From Planctomycetota bacterium (GTDB taxonomy: Bacteria > Planctomycetota > Phycisphaerae > UBA1845 > PWPN01): a stretch of DNA of 6,006 nucleotides. The translations under genes were made by a program, and so were the position numbers. Shown here one piece after another: positions 1-6,006 of the stretch (position 1 is its first letter; each line of letters starts with the position of its first letter). The notes beneath the pieces are model-generated. The model was given only the letters and a program-made list of their open reading frames with translations. It had not been told where the DNA came from and searched no databases. The DNA is taken from positions 1,092,805-1,098,810 of the forward strand of contig CP070790.1 in assembly GCA_020346805.1 (NCBI GenBank), in the 5' to 3' direction.

Positions 1-618
1 AGGTGCCGCCTGATTACCCGGCAAACGGTAGCCGAACTCCGCATTCCAATCACGTTCAAATTCTGCTAACTGGCCCCGTTTTTTAATCCAATGACGATAG
101 AGTTCTTCCGAAGGCTCGTCACTCAAATGCGAGCACCTCACGTCCCAACCGATATCAAGTCGCGGCGGCAAGTGTCGTTTGCCAAAAGCGGCGGTTCGAT
201 ACCCATTGTCTCGCAACACCTGAGCCAAAGGTTCAAAGCGCTCGACCTGCGACGGACGATCGGGATTGTGCAGTACTCCTGTTGTTCGCGGATACTGTCC
301 GGTCATCAGGGAAACCCGCGAGGGAACACAAACCCCGTCCGGACAATAAGCACGATTAAAAAGCACCCCTTCCGAAGCCAATCGATCCAGACGAGGAGTA
401 ATAACGTCAGCATGCCCTGCCCGGCTCATTACCCCCGCATTATGCTGATCGGAATATAGCAGCAGAATATTGGGCCTGTCTGTATTTTCCTTTGCCCCTT
501 TTCTTGTACCCTTCTTTACTTTACGAGTTTTACCAAAGGTAACTGCACTCAGGCCCATTACGCCGGCAGCTGCAACCGCACCGTCCTGGATAAATTCTCG
601 TCTGTTTATGGATTTCAT
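1..618 (-). CDS. Tat-exported type I sulfatase, N-terminal part (cut by the window edge)
   Basis: This is an open reading frame of 206 codons with no stop before the left edge, so the C-terminal half lies outside the window. It encodes a formylglycine-dependent sulfatase (alkaline-phosphatase fold, S1 type) that would hydrolyse sulfate esters. The N-terminus has a twin-arginine motif NRREFI (residues 5-10), then a hydrophobic stretch (about 14-28) with no lipobox, then a very basic linker (30-43). The sulfatase core begins at PNILLLYSDQH (49-59), with Asp57 and Gln58 as probable metal ligands. The activation motif CVPSR is at 97-101 (Cys97 becomes formylglycine), followed by the usual SLMTG. 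FGKRH (145-149) supplies the conserved Lys147 and His149. The ATG at 618 is preceded by GAGGTGA 11 nt upstream. It is the last visible gene of a three-sulfatase series, 16 bp after its neighbour's stop. The family is certain from the motifs; the substrate is unknown. The second half of the metal site cannot be checked here. Confidence 0.95.
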   Translation of the reverse strand, partial: MKSINRREFIQDGAVAAAGVMGLSAVTFGKTRKVKKGTRKGAKENTDRPNILLLYSDQHNAGVMSRAGHADVITPRLDRLASEGVLFNRAYCPDGVCVPSRVSLMTGQYPRTTGVLHNPDRPSQVERFEPLAQVLRDNGYRTAAFGKRHLPPRLDIGWDVRCSHLSDEPSEELYRHWIKKRGQLAEFERDWNAEFGYRLPGNQAAP

Positions 619-629
619 AACCTTATTTC

Positions 630-636
630 TCACCTC
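630..636 (-). promoter_or_regulatory. Ribosome binding site of the partial sulfatase, overlapping the preceding stop codon
   Basis: GAGGTGA on the minus strand lies 11 nt before the ATG at 618 and overlaps the TGA (637-635) that ends the upstream sulfatase gene. The overlap suggests translational coupling of the two genes. The spacing is on the long side. Confidence 0.6.
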
Positions 637-2260
637 AGGATATCGGCCGTCGTTTGACGTTTTCAAGGAACGGCGAATCGGTTTTTTCCAGCCAGACAAC
701 CAACATGTCTTTCATCTTGCGGGCCTGTTTGAGCGATTGGGCCCGTTGGGGATTCCTGCCGACCAAATTATTCATCTCGTAAGGATCGTCACGGAGGTTG
801 TACAAGGCATCAACGTTCTCGGATTTTTCATCACGATGGGTAATAAACTTCCAATCCTTATCTCGCACCATGAAATTGGGTATTCCGAAATGCGAAAAAT
901 CCCACTCGGTAACCGCGTACTCAAACAAACTTTTATCCCTGCCGTTGATCAACTTTTGCATGCTTCGTCCATCTGATTTGCGCGAGCGAATCCCGAGGTA
1001 ATCGAGGATGGTGGCGAATAGGTTCAATTGTGAAACCGGCTGAGAAACAACCGTGTTTGCAGGGATCAATCCTGGCAAACGCATAATCAACGGAATGTGG
1101 GCCGAATCTTCATAAAAAGCGGCTTTTTCCTGCATTCCATGATGCCCTAACATCTCTCCATGATCGCTGGTAAAGATGACCAGGGTGTTCTTTTCCAAAT
1201 CGAGCTCTTTGAGTTTATTCAGTATCCGCCCTACATGATCGTCGATCTCCTTCACCAGGCCGTAATAATTTGAAATCATATACCCGATTTTGCTCTTATC
1301 GCGATACAGGGTCATGGTTTTAGCCAGTTCGGCGTAAGGTGAATTATCCATGGGATCATCGATGCTGACGGGAATAGGCATTTGCTTAGCCGGATACATC
1401 CCATAGTAAGGCTTGGTGGGAATCATCGGTGCATGCGGGTGATGCATTGAGCAGGTAATGCTAAAAGGTCGATCCTTGCAGCGTTCCAAAGCGTCGATGG
1501 TCTCGTCGGCATACAAAGCGCTCGGTTGATGTTCCGCAGGAATCAGCAGTTGTCCATAAGCATCACATTGCCTCCAACGTTTTATAGGTTTGCCTTCTTT
1601 GTTCTTGGGCAATTCTTCCGGACCGAGGCCATATCCGATATCCAAGGGATCGGGGATATAGGGGCGAAGAGAAAACATATCCTCCCTCTCACCTTGTTTT
1701 AGTTTTCGTTTGGGTACGTGCTTATCCAGATATTGGCGATAGTAAATTGAGAATCCCGGACCCAAGACGGTTTTATGTATGCCGGCCTGTGTTATCGTGC
1801 TTTTATAGTCCATCGCCCGCCAGATGGGACCATGCCATTTGCCGAAGTATTCGGTCCGGTAGCCTCGCGAAGCGAGGATGTTGTCGAAGGTTGGCATCTG
1901 ACAGTAGCCTTCCCGCCTGAAATCGGTGTTATTTCTGATACCGGTGGTTTGTATACCGCAGCCGGTAAGCATCGAAGTTCTGGCCGGCACACAAACCGGA
2001 CAGGCGGTATAGGCGTTTTCAAAGTATGCCCCCTCGCGGGCCAGCCGGTCGAGATTGGGGGTTGATAGAATTTTATTACCGGCCCGGCTCAAGGCATCCC
2101 AACGCTGCTGATCGGTCATAATGAAAAGCAGGTTGATGGGAGATTTTCCGGTTCCATGATCAGAAAATCCCATAAATGATCCGGCAGTACAGCCACTCAC
2201 CAATCCTGTTGCAGCACCGAGACTTGTTTTAATAAAATCACGTCTTTTTATTGATGCCAT
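635..2260 (-). CDS. Tat-exported lipoprotein sulfatase (type I, formylglycine-dependent)
   Basis: A complete sulfatase of 541 residues, within the usual 450-600 range. The ATG at 2260 is chosen because GGAGG lies 6 nt upstream and the protein then begins with a Tat motif, KRRDFIK (5-11); an in-frame TTG at 2281 would add seven residues without a ribosome site. The hydrophobic stretch ends in a lipobox, VSGC (21-24), so Cys24 is a likely lipidation site and the enzyme would be membrane-anchored. Core motifs: LLFIMTDQQ (44-52; Asp50 and Gln51 metal ligands), CVPAR (90-94; Cys90 becomes formylglycine), FGKWHG (139-144; Lys141, His143), HHPHAP (273-278), TSDHGE (364-369; Asp366, His367 metal ligands) and Lys379 in a GMQEKAAFYE segment. 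The C-terminal LYNLRDDPYEMNNL (487-499 region) is the usual sulfatase subdomain. All expected catalytic positions are present, so it should be active if matured. The substrate is unassigned; it is clearly diverged from both neighbouring sulfatases. Confidence 0.96.
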   Translation of the reverse strand: MASIKRRDFIKTSLGAATGLVSGCTAGSFMGFSDHGTGKSPINLLFIMTDQQRWDALSRAGNKILSTPNLDRLAREGAYFENAYTACPVCVPARTSMLTGCGIQTTGIRNNTDFRREGYCQMPTFDNILASRGYRTEYFGKWHGPIWRAMDYKSTITQAGIHKTVLGPGFSIYYRQYLDKHVPKRKLKQGEREDMFSLRPYIPDPLDIGYGLGPEELPKNKEGKPIKRWRQCDAYGQLLIPAEHQPSALYADETIDALERCKDRPFSITCSMHHPHAPMIPTKPYYGMYPAKQMPIPVSIDDPMDNSPYAELAKTMTLYRDKSKIGYMISNYYGLVKEIDDHVGRILNKLKELDLEKNTLVIFTSDHGEMLGHHGMQEKAAFYEDSAHIPLIMRLPGLIPANTVVSQPVSQLNLFATILDYLGIRSRKSDGRSMQKLINGRDKSLFEYAVTEWDFSHFGIPNFMVRDKDWKFITHRDEKSENVDALYNLRDDPYEMNNLVGRNPQRAQSLKQARKMKDMLVVWLEKTDSPFLENVKRRPIS

Positions 2261-2266
2261 CACAAT

Positions 2267-2271
2267 CCTCC
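2267..2271 (-). promoter_or_regulatory. Ribosome binding site deciding the start of the 541-residue sulfatase
   Basis: GGAGG on the minus strand lies 6 nt before the ATG at 2260. The alternative in-frame TTG at 2281 lies upstream of this site and would push the Tat motif seven residues inward. Confidence 0.85.
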
Positions 2272-2303
2272 ATACCGCCAATGGTTAACAAAGACATTGT
2301 ATA

Positions 2304-3791
2304 TTACATATTATGTTGTTTGGGTCTGGGTTCCAGCTTCATTTCCCCAATCGGATACATGGGGGCATGATCGGTGGTTTCTTCCCACCGTTTAATTTCC
2401 TTCTTTAACCTGTTTACTATATCCAAATACCTTGGATTATTGATTTCATTTTTTACTTCCCACGGATCGTTTGTCAAATCGAAAAACTCTTCAACCGGCT
2501 TACCCACGGGAGCGTTTTCATGATTGACATATTTATGCCTACGAGTTCGAGCGGTAACAACACGTCCCCAGGTGTGCCCGGGATAACCGACTTCCGAAAA
2601 TATAACTTTTCGCCATTCGACGGATTTTCCCTGCATGATCGGTACCAGGCTTTTCCCCTGAACCTTATCAGGTATCTCAAAATCCGCCAAATCACACAAG
2701 GTGGGCATCAAATCAATCAGACCAACCAGTTGTTCGCGGACTACCCCGGCCGGTATAACTCCCGGCAAACGCATAATCATTGGTATATGAATAGTGGCCT
2801 CATGCCCGCAAGCGGGCTTGGTCCAACATCGACGTTCGGTAGCCATGTCTCCGTGATCGGTGGTGAAAACTACAATCGTTCGGTCGGCCAAACCAAACCG
2901 GTCGATTTCGTCGAGTACCCGGCCAATGTTGTAATCAATCTGGGTTATCAGGCCGTAGTAGTAGGCCAGTGTTTTGCGATGATCCTGCTCGGTCATATGA
3001 GTATACCGTTGCTGTAAATGTTTAATGATCGCCGGGGCCGACTCATTCTTATAATTGAAATTACCGGGAAGGATTAACTTATCGGGATCGTACATTTTGG
3101 CCCAGGGCATGGAAGGGGTATAAGGTGTGTGTGGGCCCTCAAATGAATAATGAATAAAAAACGGCTTGTTTTTGTTCTGGCCAATAAATCTTAGCGTTTG
3201 GGCGGTCATATAGCCGGGTAAAGCCTGATCGTTGGTTACATGAGTCACGCCGACAGGTGAGCCACCGACAAGAACTCCCGGTAAAAAGTCACCATGTTTC
3301 TTGAAATTCGGTATCTTATTCTTAATTATCCATTGGCCGTAATCCCGCCAATCCAGAACTTCGTCAAAGCCGTGCTGAATGGGATAATGAATCATATGGT
3401 GCTTGCCGAAACAAGCGGTCTCATATCCTGCTTTTTTGAAAATCTCCACTACCGTGGTTTCTTCCAGCGGTTCAACCACGCCGTTCCATCGCACTCCGTG
3501 ACTGTGGGCGTATCGGCCTGTCCATATGGTATAACGGGCGGGGCAGCATTGACCGGTCTGGGTAAAGGCATTGCTGAAAAGAACACCGTGGGCGGCTAGG
3601 CGATCCAGATTTGGGGTCTTCACCTCCTTGCTGCCGTAACAACCCAAAGCCCGGACATTATGCTGGTCGGTCATGATGAAGAGGACATTCAGCTTGTTAT
3701 TGTCGGCCGGCTTTTGTGCCGAAGCTGCGACCATCGTAGTAACTAAACAAGCTGATAGAAAAACAAAAATCCTTCTATTGGCCGTAGGCAT
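2304..3791 (-). CDS. Secreted type I sulfatase with a CCPAR activation site
   Basis: A complete sulfatase of 495 residues and the first gene of the minus-strand operon. The ATG at 3791 is preferred over an upstream in-frame GTG (3818): TGGAGG lies 6 nt before it, the GTG would fall inside the predicted promoter, and the ATG gives a clean signal peptide. That peptide has basic NRR (5-7), a hydrophobic core (8-22) and ASA before Gln26, so signal peptidase I cleavage is likely. Because RRIFVF also resembles a Tat motif, the export route is not fully settled. Core motifs: LFIMTDQHN (37-45; Asp42, Gln43), CCPAR (82-86; Cys82 is the formylglycine position by the CxPxR rule), FGKHH (128-132; Lys130, His132), GPHTPY (219-224; His221), TTDHGD (310-315; Asp312, His313) and Lys325. 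The loop after the metal-binding DHG lacks the common G-x-HG-x3-K-x4-YE layout and has HE in place of YE. The C-terminus has the usual FFDLTNDPWE segment. The substrate is unknown. Confidence 0.96.
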   Translation of the reverse strand: MPTANRRIFVFLSACLVTTMVAASAQKPADNNKLNVLFIMTDQHNVRALGCYGSKEVKTPNLDRLAAHGVLFSNAFTQTGQCCPARYTIWTGRYAHSHGVRWNGVVEPLEETTVVEIFKKAGYETACFGKHHMIHYPIQHGFDEVLDWRDYGQWIIKNKIPNFKKHGDFLPGVLVGGSPVGVTHVTNDQALPGYMTAQTLRFIGQNKNKPFFIHYSFEGPHTPYTPSMPWAKMYDPDKLILPGNFNYKNESAPAIIKHLQQRYTHMTEQDHRKTLAYYYGLITQIDYNIGRVLDEIDRFGLADRTIVVFTTDHGDMATERRCWTKPACGHEATIHIPMIMRLPGVIPAGVVREQLVGLIDLMPTLCDLADFEIPDKVQGKSLVPIMQGKSVEWRKVIFSEVGYPGHTWGRVVTARTRRHKYVNHENAPVGKPVEEFFDLTNDPWEVKNEINNPRYLDIVNRLKKEIKRWEETTDHAPMYPIGEMKLEPRPKQHNM

Positions 3792-3797
3792 TCCTTT

Positions 3798-3803
3798 CCT
3801 CCA
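3798..3803 (-). promoter_or_regulatory. Ribosome binding site deciding the start of the 495-residue sulfatase
   Basis: TGGAGG on the minus strand lies 6 nt before the ATG at 3791. It favours this codon over the in-frame GTG at 3818, which has no such site. Confidence 0.85.
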
Positions 3804-3816
3804 TCCACTCTGAAAC

Positions 3817-3844
3817 ACTATATATAACCTGCGGTGGGAGCCAA
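3817..3844 (-). promoter_or_regulatory. Candidate sigma-70-type promoter for the sulfatase operon
   Basis: On the minus strand, TTGGCT (3844-3839, 4 of 6 to consensus) and TATAGT (3822-3817, 5 of 6) are separated by 16 bp. Transcription would begin near 3810, leaving a leader of about 20 nt before the ATG at 3791 and excluding the upstream GTG at 3818 as a start. No better promoter is visible in the 43-bp or 16-bp gaps between the sulfatase genes, which favours a single operon transcript. Confidence 0.5.
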
Positions 3845-3877
3845 ATCAGATCAATATCATACACCGAATTAACTATA

Positions 3878-3886
3878 TGTTATAAT
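3878..3886 (+). promoter_or_regulatory. Extended -10 promoter for the GH-A/propeller gene
   Basis: TGTTATAAT is a perfect -10 hexamer (3881-3886) with the extended TGn element just upstream (3878-3880). No good -35 is found at the expected distance (about 3858-3863 reads CATACA, 3 of 6), which fits an extended -10 promoter or one needing an activator. The predicted start near 3893 leaves a leader of about 23 nt containing the ribosome binding site. Confidence 0.6.
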
Positions 3887-3901
3887 ACCGTCGCCATATA
3901 T

Positions 3902-3910
3902 AAAGGAGGT
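3902..3910 (+). promoter_or_regulatory. Ribosome binding site of the GH-A/propeller gene
   Basis: AAAGGAGGT, a near-perfect complement of the 16S rRNA 3' end, sits 5 nt before the ATG at 3916. It fixes this start and predicts efficient translation. Confidence 0.88.
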
Positions 3911-3915
3911 ATCAT

Positions 3916-5868
3916 ATGTTGCGAATTGCAACCACATTGATGGTCTTTCTGGCAACCGTAACCGTTTCTGCCGCTACCGAGCTGCAGATTAAAGGCACGC
4001 AATTCACTGTCAACGACAAGCCCGTTTTTCTATACGGGATCAGCTATTACGGCGCCCTGGGGGCACCCGAGTCATTTATAGAGCGCGACCTGGTGGACAT
4101 GAAAAAGCTGGGAATCAACTGGATACGTGTATGGGCCGTCTGGCAAATGTTCGATAACAACGTATCGGCACTTGATGAAAACGGCAATCTAAGAGAATCC
4201 TACTTTGAAAAACTCAAATGGCTGATCGAAAAGTGCGACCAGCAGGGCATTATCGTGGACGTCACCCTTACCCGCGGTACCGCAACCTACAGGAAAAAAC
4301 AGACATATATACAAACCCTGGATGCCCATAAACAGGCAGTTGAAACATTAGTCTCAGCCCTTAAACCATACCGCAACTGGTATATCGATTTGGGTAACGA
4401 ACGTAACTATAAAAAAGATAAACGATACGTAAGCATTGAAGATCTCAAACAACTACGCAAATTTGTCAAGAAACTGGATCCCAAAAGATTGGTCACGGCA
4501 TCTCAGGCCGGCGACATTGACGATAAGGAACTTGGAGAATACGTGCTGACGGCCCAGGTGGATTTCATTACCCCCCACCGACCGCGTCATGCCGGCTCAC
4601 CTCAACAAACCGAAGTAAAAACACAGCGATACTTAAAGAAAATGAAGGAACTGGGACGGATTGTACCCGTGCACTACCAGGAACCCTTCCGCCGAGGCTG
4701 GAAAAACAAAAAAGGCTGGCAACCCACCGGTGACGAATTCGCTGCCGATTTCCATGCAGCCAACAAAGGCGGAGCCGCCGGTTGGTGTTTACATAACGGC
4801 GATGACAAATTTACCCGTGACAGAAAACCGCGTCGTTCGTTCGATATGCGGGAGAAACGCCTGTTCGAACAACTGGATGCCGAAGAACACAAAGCATTAA
4901 AAAAGTTATCATTATTGGTCAGCAGTAATGACGAAACCAAACTCGGAAGCCTGCCGGAAATTGTGTCGGTCAAAAAAATCTGGGACCAGGCCCCCCACAA
5001 TGCCTTTACCGATCTGATTCGTTTTCAGGGCAAATGGTTCTGTACTTTTCGTGAGGGAGCGGCCCACGCCGGGGGAAGCACCGGCACGATTCGCGTCTTG
5101 ACGTCAGTCAACGGCGAAAAATGGGAATCGGCGGCATTATTGTCTGAAAAAGGTATAGATCTGCGGGATCCGAAACTCTCAATCACCACCGATGGCAAAC
5201 TGATGTTATCTATCGGCGGATCGTTATATAAGGGCAAACAACGCATTACCAACCAGTCACGAGTATCGTTCTCCAGGGACGGTCGAACGTGGTCCAAGAT
5301 CCATAAAGTACTTTCTGAAAAACAGTGGCTATGGCGGGTCACCTGGTATGAAAATAGATGTTACGGCGTGTCCTACAACTGCGATCCCGGCCAGCACTGG
5401 ACTCTTAAGCTGTGGATCAGCCGGGACGGTTTGAATTATGAACTGATTACCAGACTGGATGTTCCCGGCCGTCCCAACGAGACCACCTTACGGTTTCTGC
5501 CCGGCGGAAAGATGATGGCGTTGGTTCGGCGCGAATCGGGCAATCGACTCGGTTGGATTGGCCTGAGCCGTAAACCATATAAAAAATGGAAATGGCATGA
5601 AACCGAATATCGCATTGGGGGCCCAAATTTCATCCGGTTACGCGATGGCAGCCTCTGGGCGGCCGGGCGTAAATATAATAATAAAGCCACAACCGTCCTG
5701 GCTAAACTCAAGCTCCACACTTATCAGCCGGTGCTTACCCTGCCCAGCGGTGGGGACTGCAGCTATCCGGGACTTGTTTGGCACGACGGTTTATTATGGA
5801 TGAGTTACTATTCCTCACACCAGGGTAAGACAAGCATCTATCTGGCCAAAATCAGATTCGCCCGTTGA
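3916..5868 (+). CDS. Exported two-domain glycosidase: clan GH-A TIM barrel fused to a sialidase-like beta-propeller
   Basis: A 650-residue exported protein with two carbohydrate-active domains. A Sec signal peptide (1-19 or 1-20, cleavage near VSA/A) precedes a cellulase-like TIM barrel (about 23-330). In this barrel NWIRVW (68-73) is strand 2 with the conserved Arg, DLGNERN (158-164) gives Glu162 as probable acid/base after the clan GH-A Asn, VHYQEPFR (252-259) gives Glu256 as probable nucleophile, and GWCLHN (289-294) supplies the strand-8 Trp. The second domain (about 345-650) is a sialidase-like propeller: an Asp box SRDGRTW (453-459), two weaker ones (SVNGEKW 397-403, SRDGLNY 502-508), TFRE (Arg379), DLRDP (415-419), NET (Glu522), Arg538 and DCSYP (Tyr617), which resemble GH33 positions. 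The ATG follows AAAGGAGGT by 5 nt. The gene is divergent from three sulfatase genes, implying action on a sulfated glycan. The propeller might instead bind glycan or cleave a sugar other than sialic acid. Domain calls rest on motifs; the linkages cut are unknown. Confidence 0.85.
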   Translation: MLRIATTLMVFLATVTVSAATELQIKGTQFTVNDKPVFLYGISYYGALGAPESFIERDLVDMKKLGINWIRVWAVWQMFDNNVSALDENGNLRESYFEKLKWLIEKCDQQGIIVDVTLTRGTATYRKKQTYIQTLDAHKQAVETLVSALKPYRNWYIDLGNERNYKKDKRYVSIEDLKQLRKFVKKLDPKRLVTASQAGDIDDKELGEYVLTAQVDFITPHRPRHAGSPQQTEVKTQRYLKKMKELGRIVPVHYQEPFRRGWKNKKGWQPTGDEFAADFHAANKGGAAGWCLHNGDDKFTRDRKPRRSFDMREKRLFEQLDAEEHKALKKLSLLVSSNDETKLGSLPEIVSVKKIWDQAPHNAFTDLIRFQGKWFCTFREGAAHAGGSTGTIRVLTSVNGEKWESAALLSEKGIDLRDPKLSITTDGKLMLSIGGSLYKGKQRITNQSRVSFSRDGRTWSKIHKVLSEKQWLWRVTWYENRCYGVSYNCDPGQHWTLKLWISRDGLNYELITRLDVPGRPNETTLRFLPGGKMMALVRRESGNRLGWIGLSRKPYKKWKWHETEYRIGGPNFIRLRDGSLWAAGRKYNNKATTVLAKLKLHTYQPVLTLPSGGDCSYPGLVWHDGLLWMSYYSSHQGKTSIYLAKIRFAR

Positions 5869-6006
5869 TCATTGCGTTTACCTGATATGCACTGACGCAA
5901 AAAGTTGCACAACATAATGTGCGCGGAGTGAGACTAATACAGATTCCACTTCAAACGTGTGCCGGGTCTGGCTTAATTATTCCAAAGGAATATTGTGCCT
6001 GCCCCG
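5869..6006. other. Non-coding tail downstream of the glycosidase gene
   Basis: These 138 bp show no supported gene, RNA or clear terminator. AAAGGA (5984-5989) followed by an in-frame-open GTG at 5995 could be the very start of another plus-strand gene, but only four codons are visible, so it is not called. Confidence 0.5.
5978..5992. repeat. Short perfect inverted repeat TATTCC-AAA-GGAATA
   Basis: Six-base arms flank a three-base centre in the non-coding tail. No T-run follows on either strand, so it is not a standard intrinsic terminator. It could be a small operator near the start of a gene outside the window, or chance. Confidence 0.3.

Larger units (their letters stand above)
3792..3915. 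other. Divergent intergenic region (124 bp) between the sulfatase operon and the glycosidase gene
   Basis: This AT-rich gap is the only place from which both transcription units can start. It contains a promoter candidate on each strand and both ribosome binding sites. About 36 bp (3845-3880) separate the minus-strand -35 from the plus-strand -10, enough for a shared regulator site, but I see no convincing long palindrome. ATCA occurs three times (3845, 3850, 3856), which may be chance. Confidence 0.8.

Noticed and set aside
470..976. Plus-strand open frame of 168 codons across the sulfatase junction
   Set aside because: It lies antisense to two sulfatase genes with full catalytic motifs, has no ribosome binding site, and its sequence resembles no family. 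The same applies to plus-strand frames at 91-459, 1775-2065, 2520-3017 and 3294-3599, and to minus-strand frames inside 4674-5720.
2261..2281. TTG at 2281 as start of the 541-residue sulfatase
   Set aside because: The ribosome binding site GGAGG lies downstream of this TTG and 6 nt before the ATG at 2260; the extra residues precede a complete Tat motif.
2310..2319. Ten-base repeat ACAACATAAT shared by the minus strand here and 5909-5918 on the plus strand
   Set aside because: Ten-base matches are expected by chance many times in a 6-kb window, and there is no extended similarity around either copy.
3792..3818. GTG at 3818 as start of the 495-residue sulfatase
   Set aside because: It falls within the predicted -10 element, lacks a ribosome site and would spoil the signal peptide; the ATG at 3791 has TGGAGG 6 nt upstream.
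5872..5900. TTGCGT ... ACGCAA inverted repeat after the glycosidase stop as a terminator
   Set aside because: The stem is only six pairs with a 17-nt loop and is followed by AAAGTTG, not a T-run. It is not a credible intrinsic terminator.
5905..5922. GCAC-AACATAAT-GTGC as a recombination or attC-like site
   Set aside because: The stem is only four base pairs, there are no paired core sites, and nothing else suggests an integron.

Overview
The window holds four protein genes and almost nothing else. Three tandem sulfatase genes lie on the minus strand (3791 down to 1, the last running off the left edge). Divergent from them, on the plus strand, is one large exported two-domain carbohydrate-active protein (3916-5868). 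No RNA gene, CRISPR array, insertion sequence or transposase is visible.

Organism (inference): bacterial, with strong GGAGG-type ribosome binding sites, a TGnTATAAT promoter, and Tat and Sec export signals. Dense clusters of formylglycine sulfatases beside secreted glycosidases, Tat-signal sulfatases beginning like RR-x-F-I, and the family resemblance of the glycosidase suggest the PVC group (Planctomycetota, Kiritimatiellota or Lentisphaerota). Sulfatase-rich Bacteroidota are less likely. This rests on recalled family resemblance only, because no marker gene is present.

Layout: 1-618 (-) is the N-terminal 206 residues of a Tat-targeted sulfatase, supported by an open frame that continues past the window edge. 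635-2260 (-) is a complete sulfatase that looks like a Tat-exported lipoprotein. 2304-3791 (-) is a complete sulfatase with a Sec-type signal peptide. The gaps are 16 and 43 bp, and each start has its own ribosome binding site, so the three probably form one operon read from a promoter at about 3817-3844. The 124-bp gap 3792-3915 carries this promoter and a divergent one (TGTTATAAT, 3878-3886) for the glycosidase gene. 5869-6006 is non-coding as far as can be seen.

How they may work together (inference): three sulfatases with different active-site surroundings and different export routes would remove different sulfate esters from a glycan. The divergent protein combines a clan GH-A TIM-barrel glycosidase (putative catalytic Glu162 and Glu256) with a sialidase-like beta-propeller that keeps several GH33-like positions. 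Together they look like part of a locus for breaking down a sulfated polysaccharide or glycoprotein glycan. The substrate cannot be named from sequence alone. No transporter, regulator or sulfatase-maturation enzyme lies in the window.
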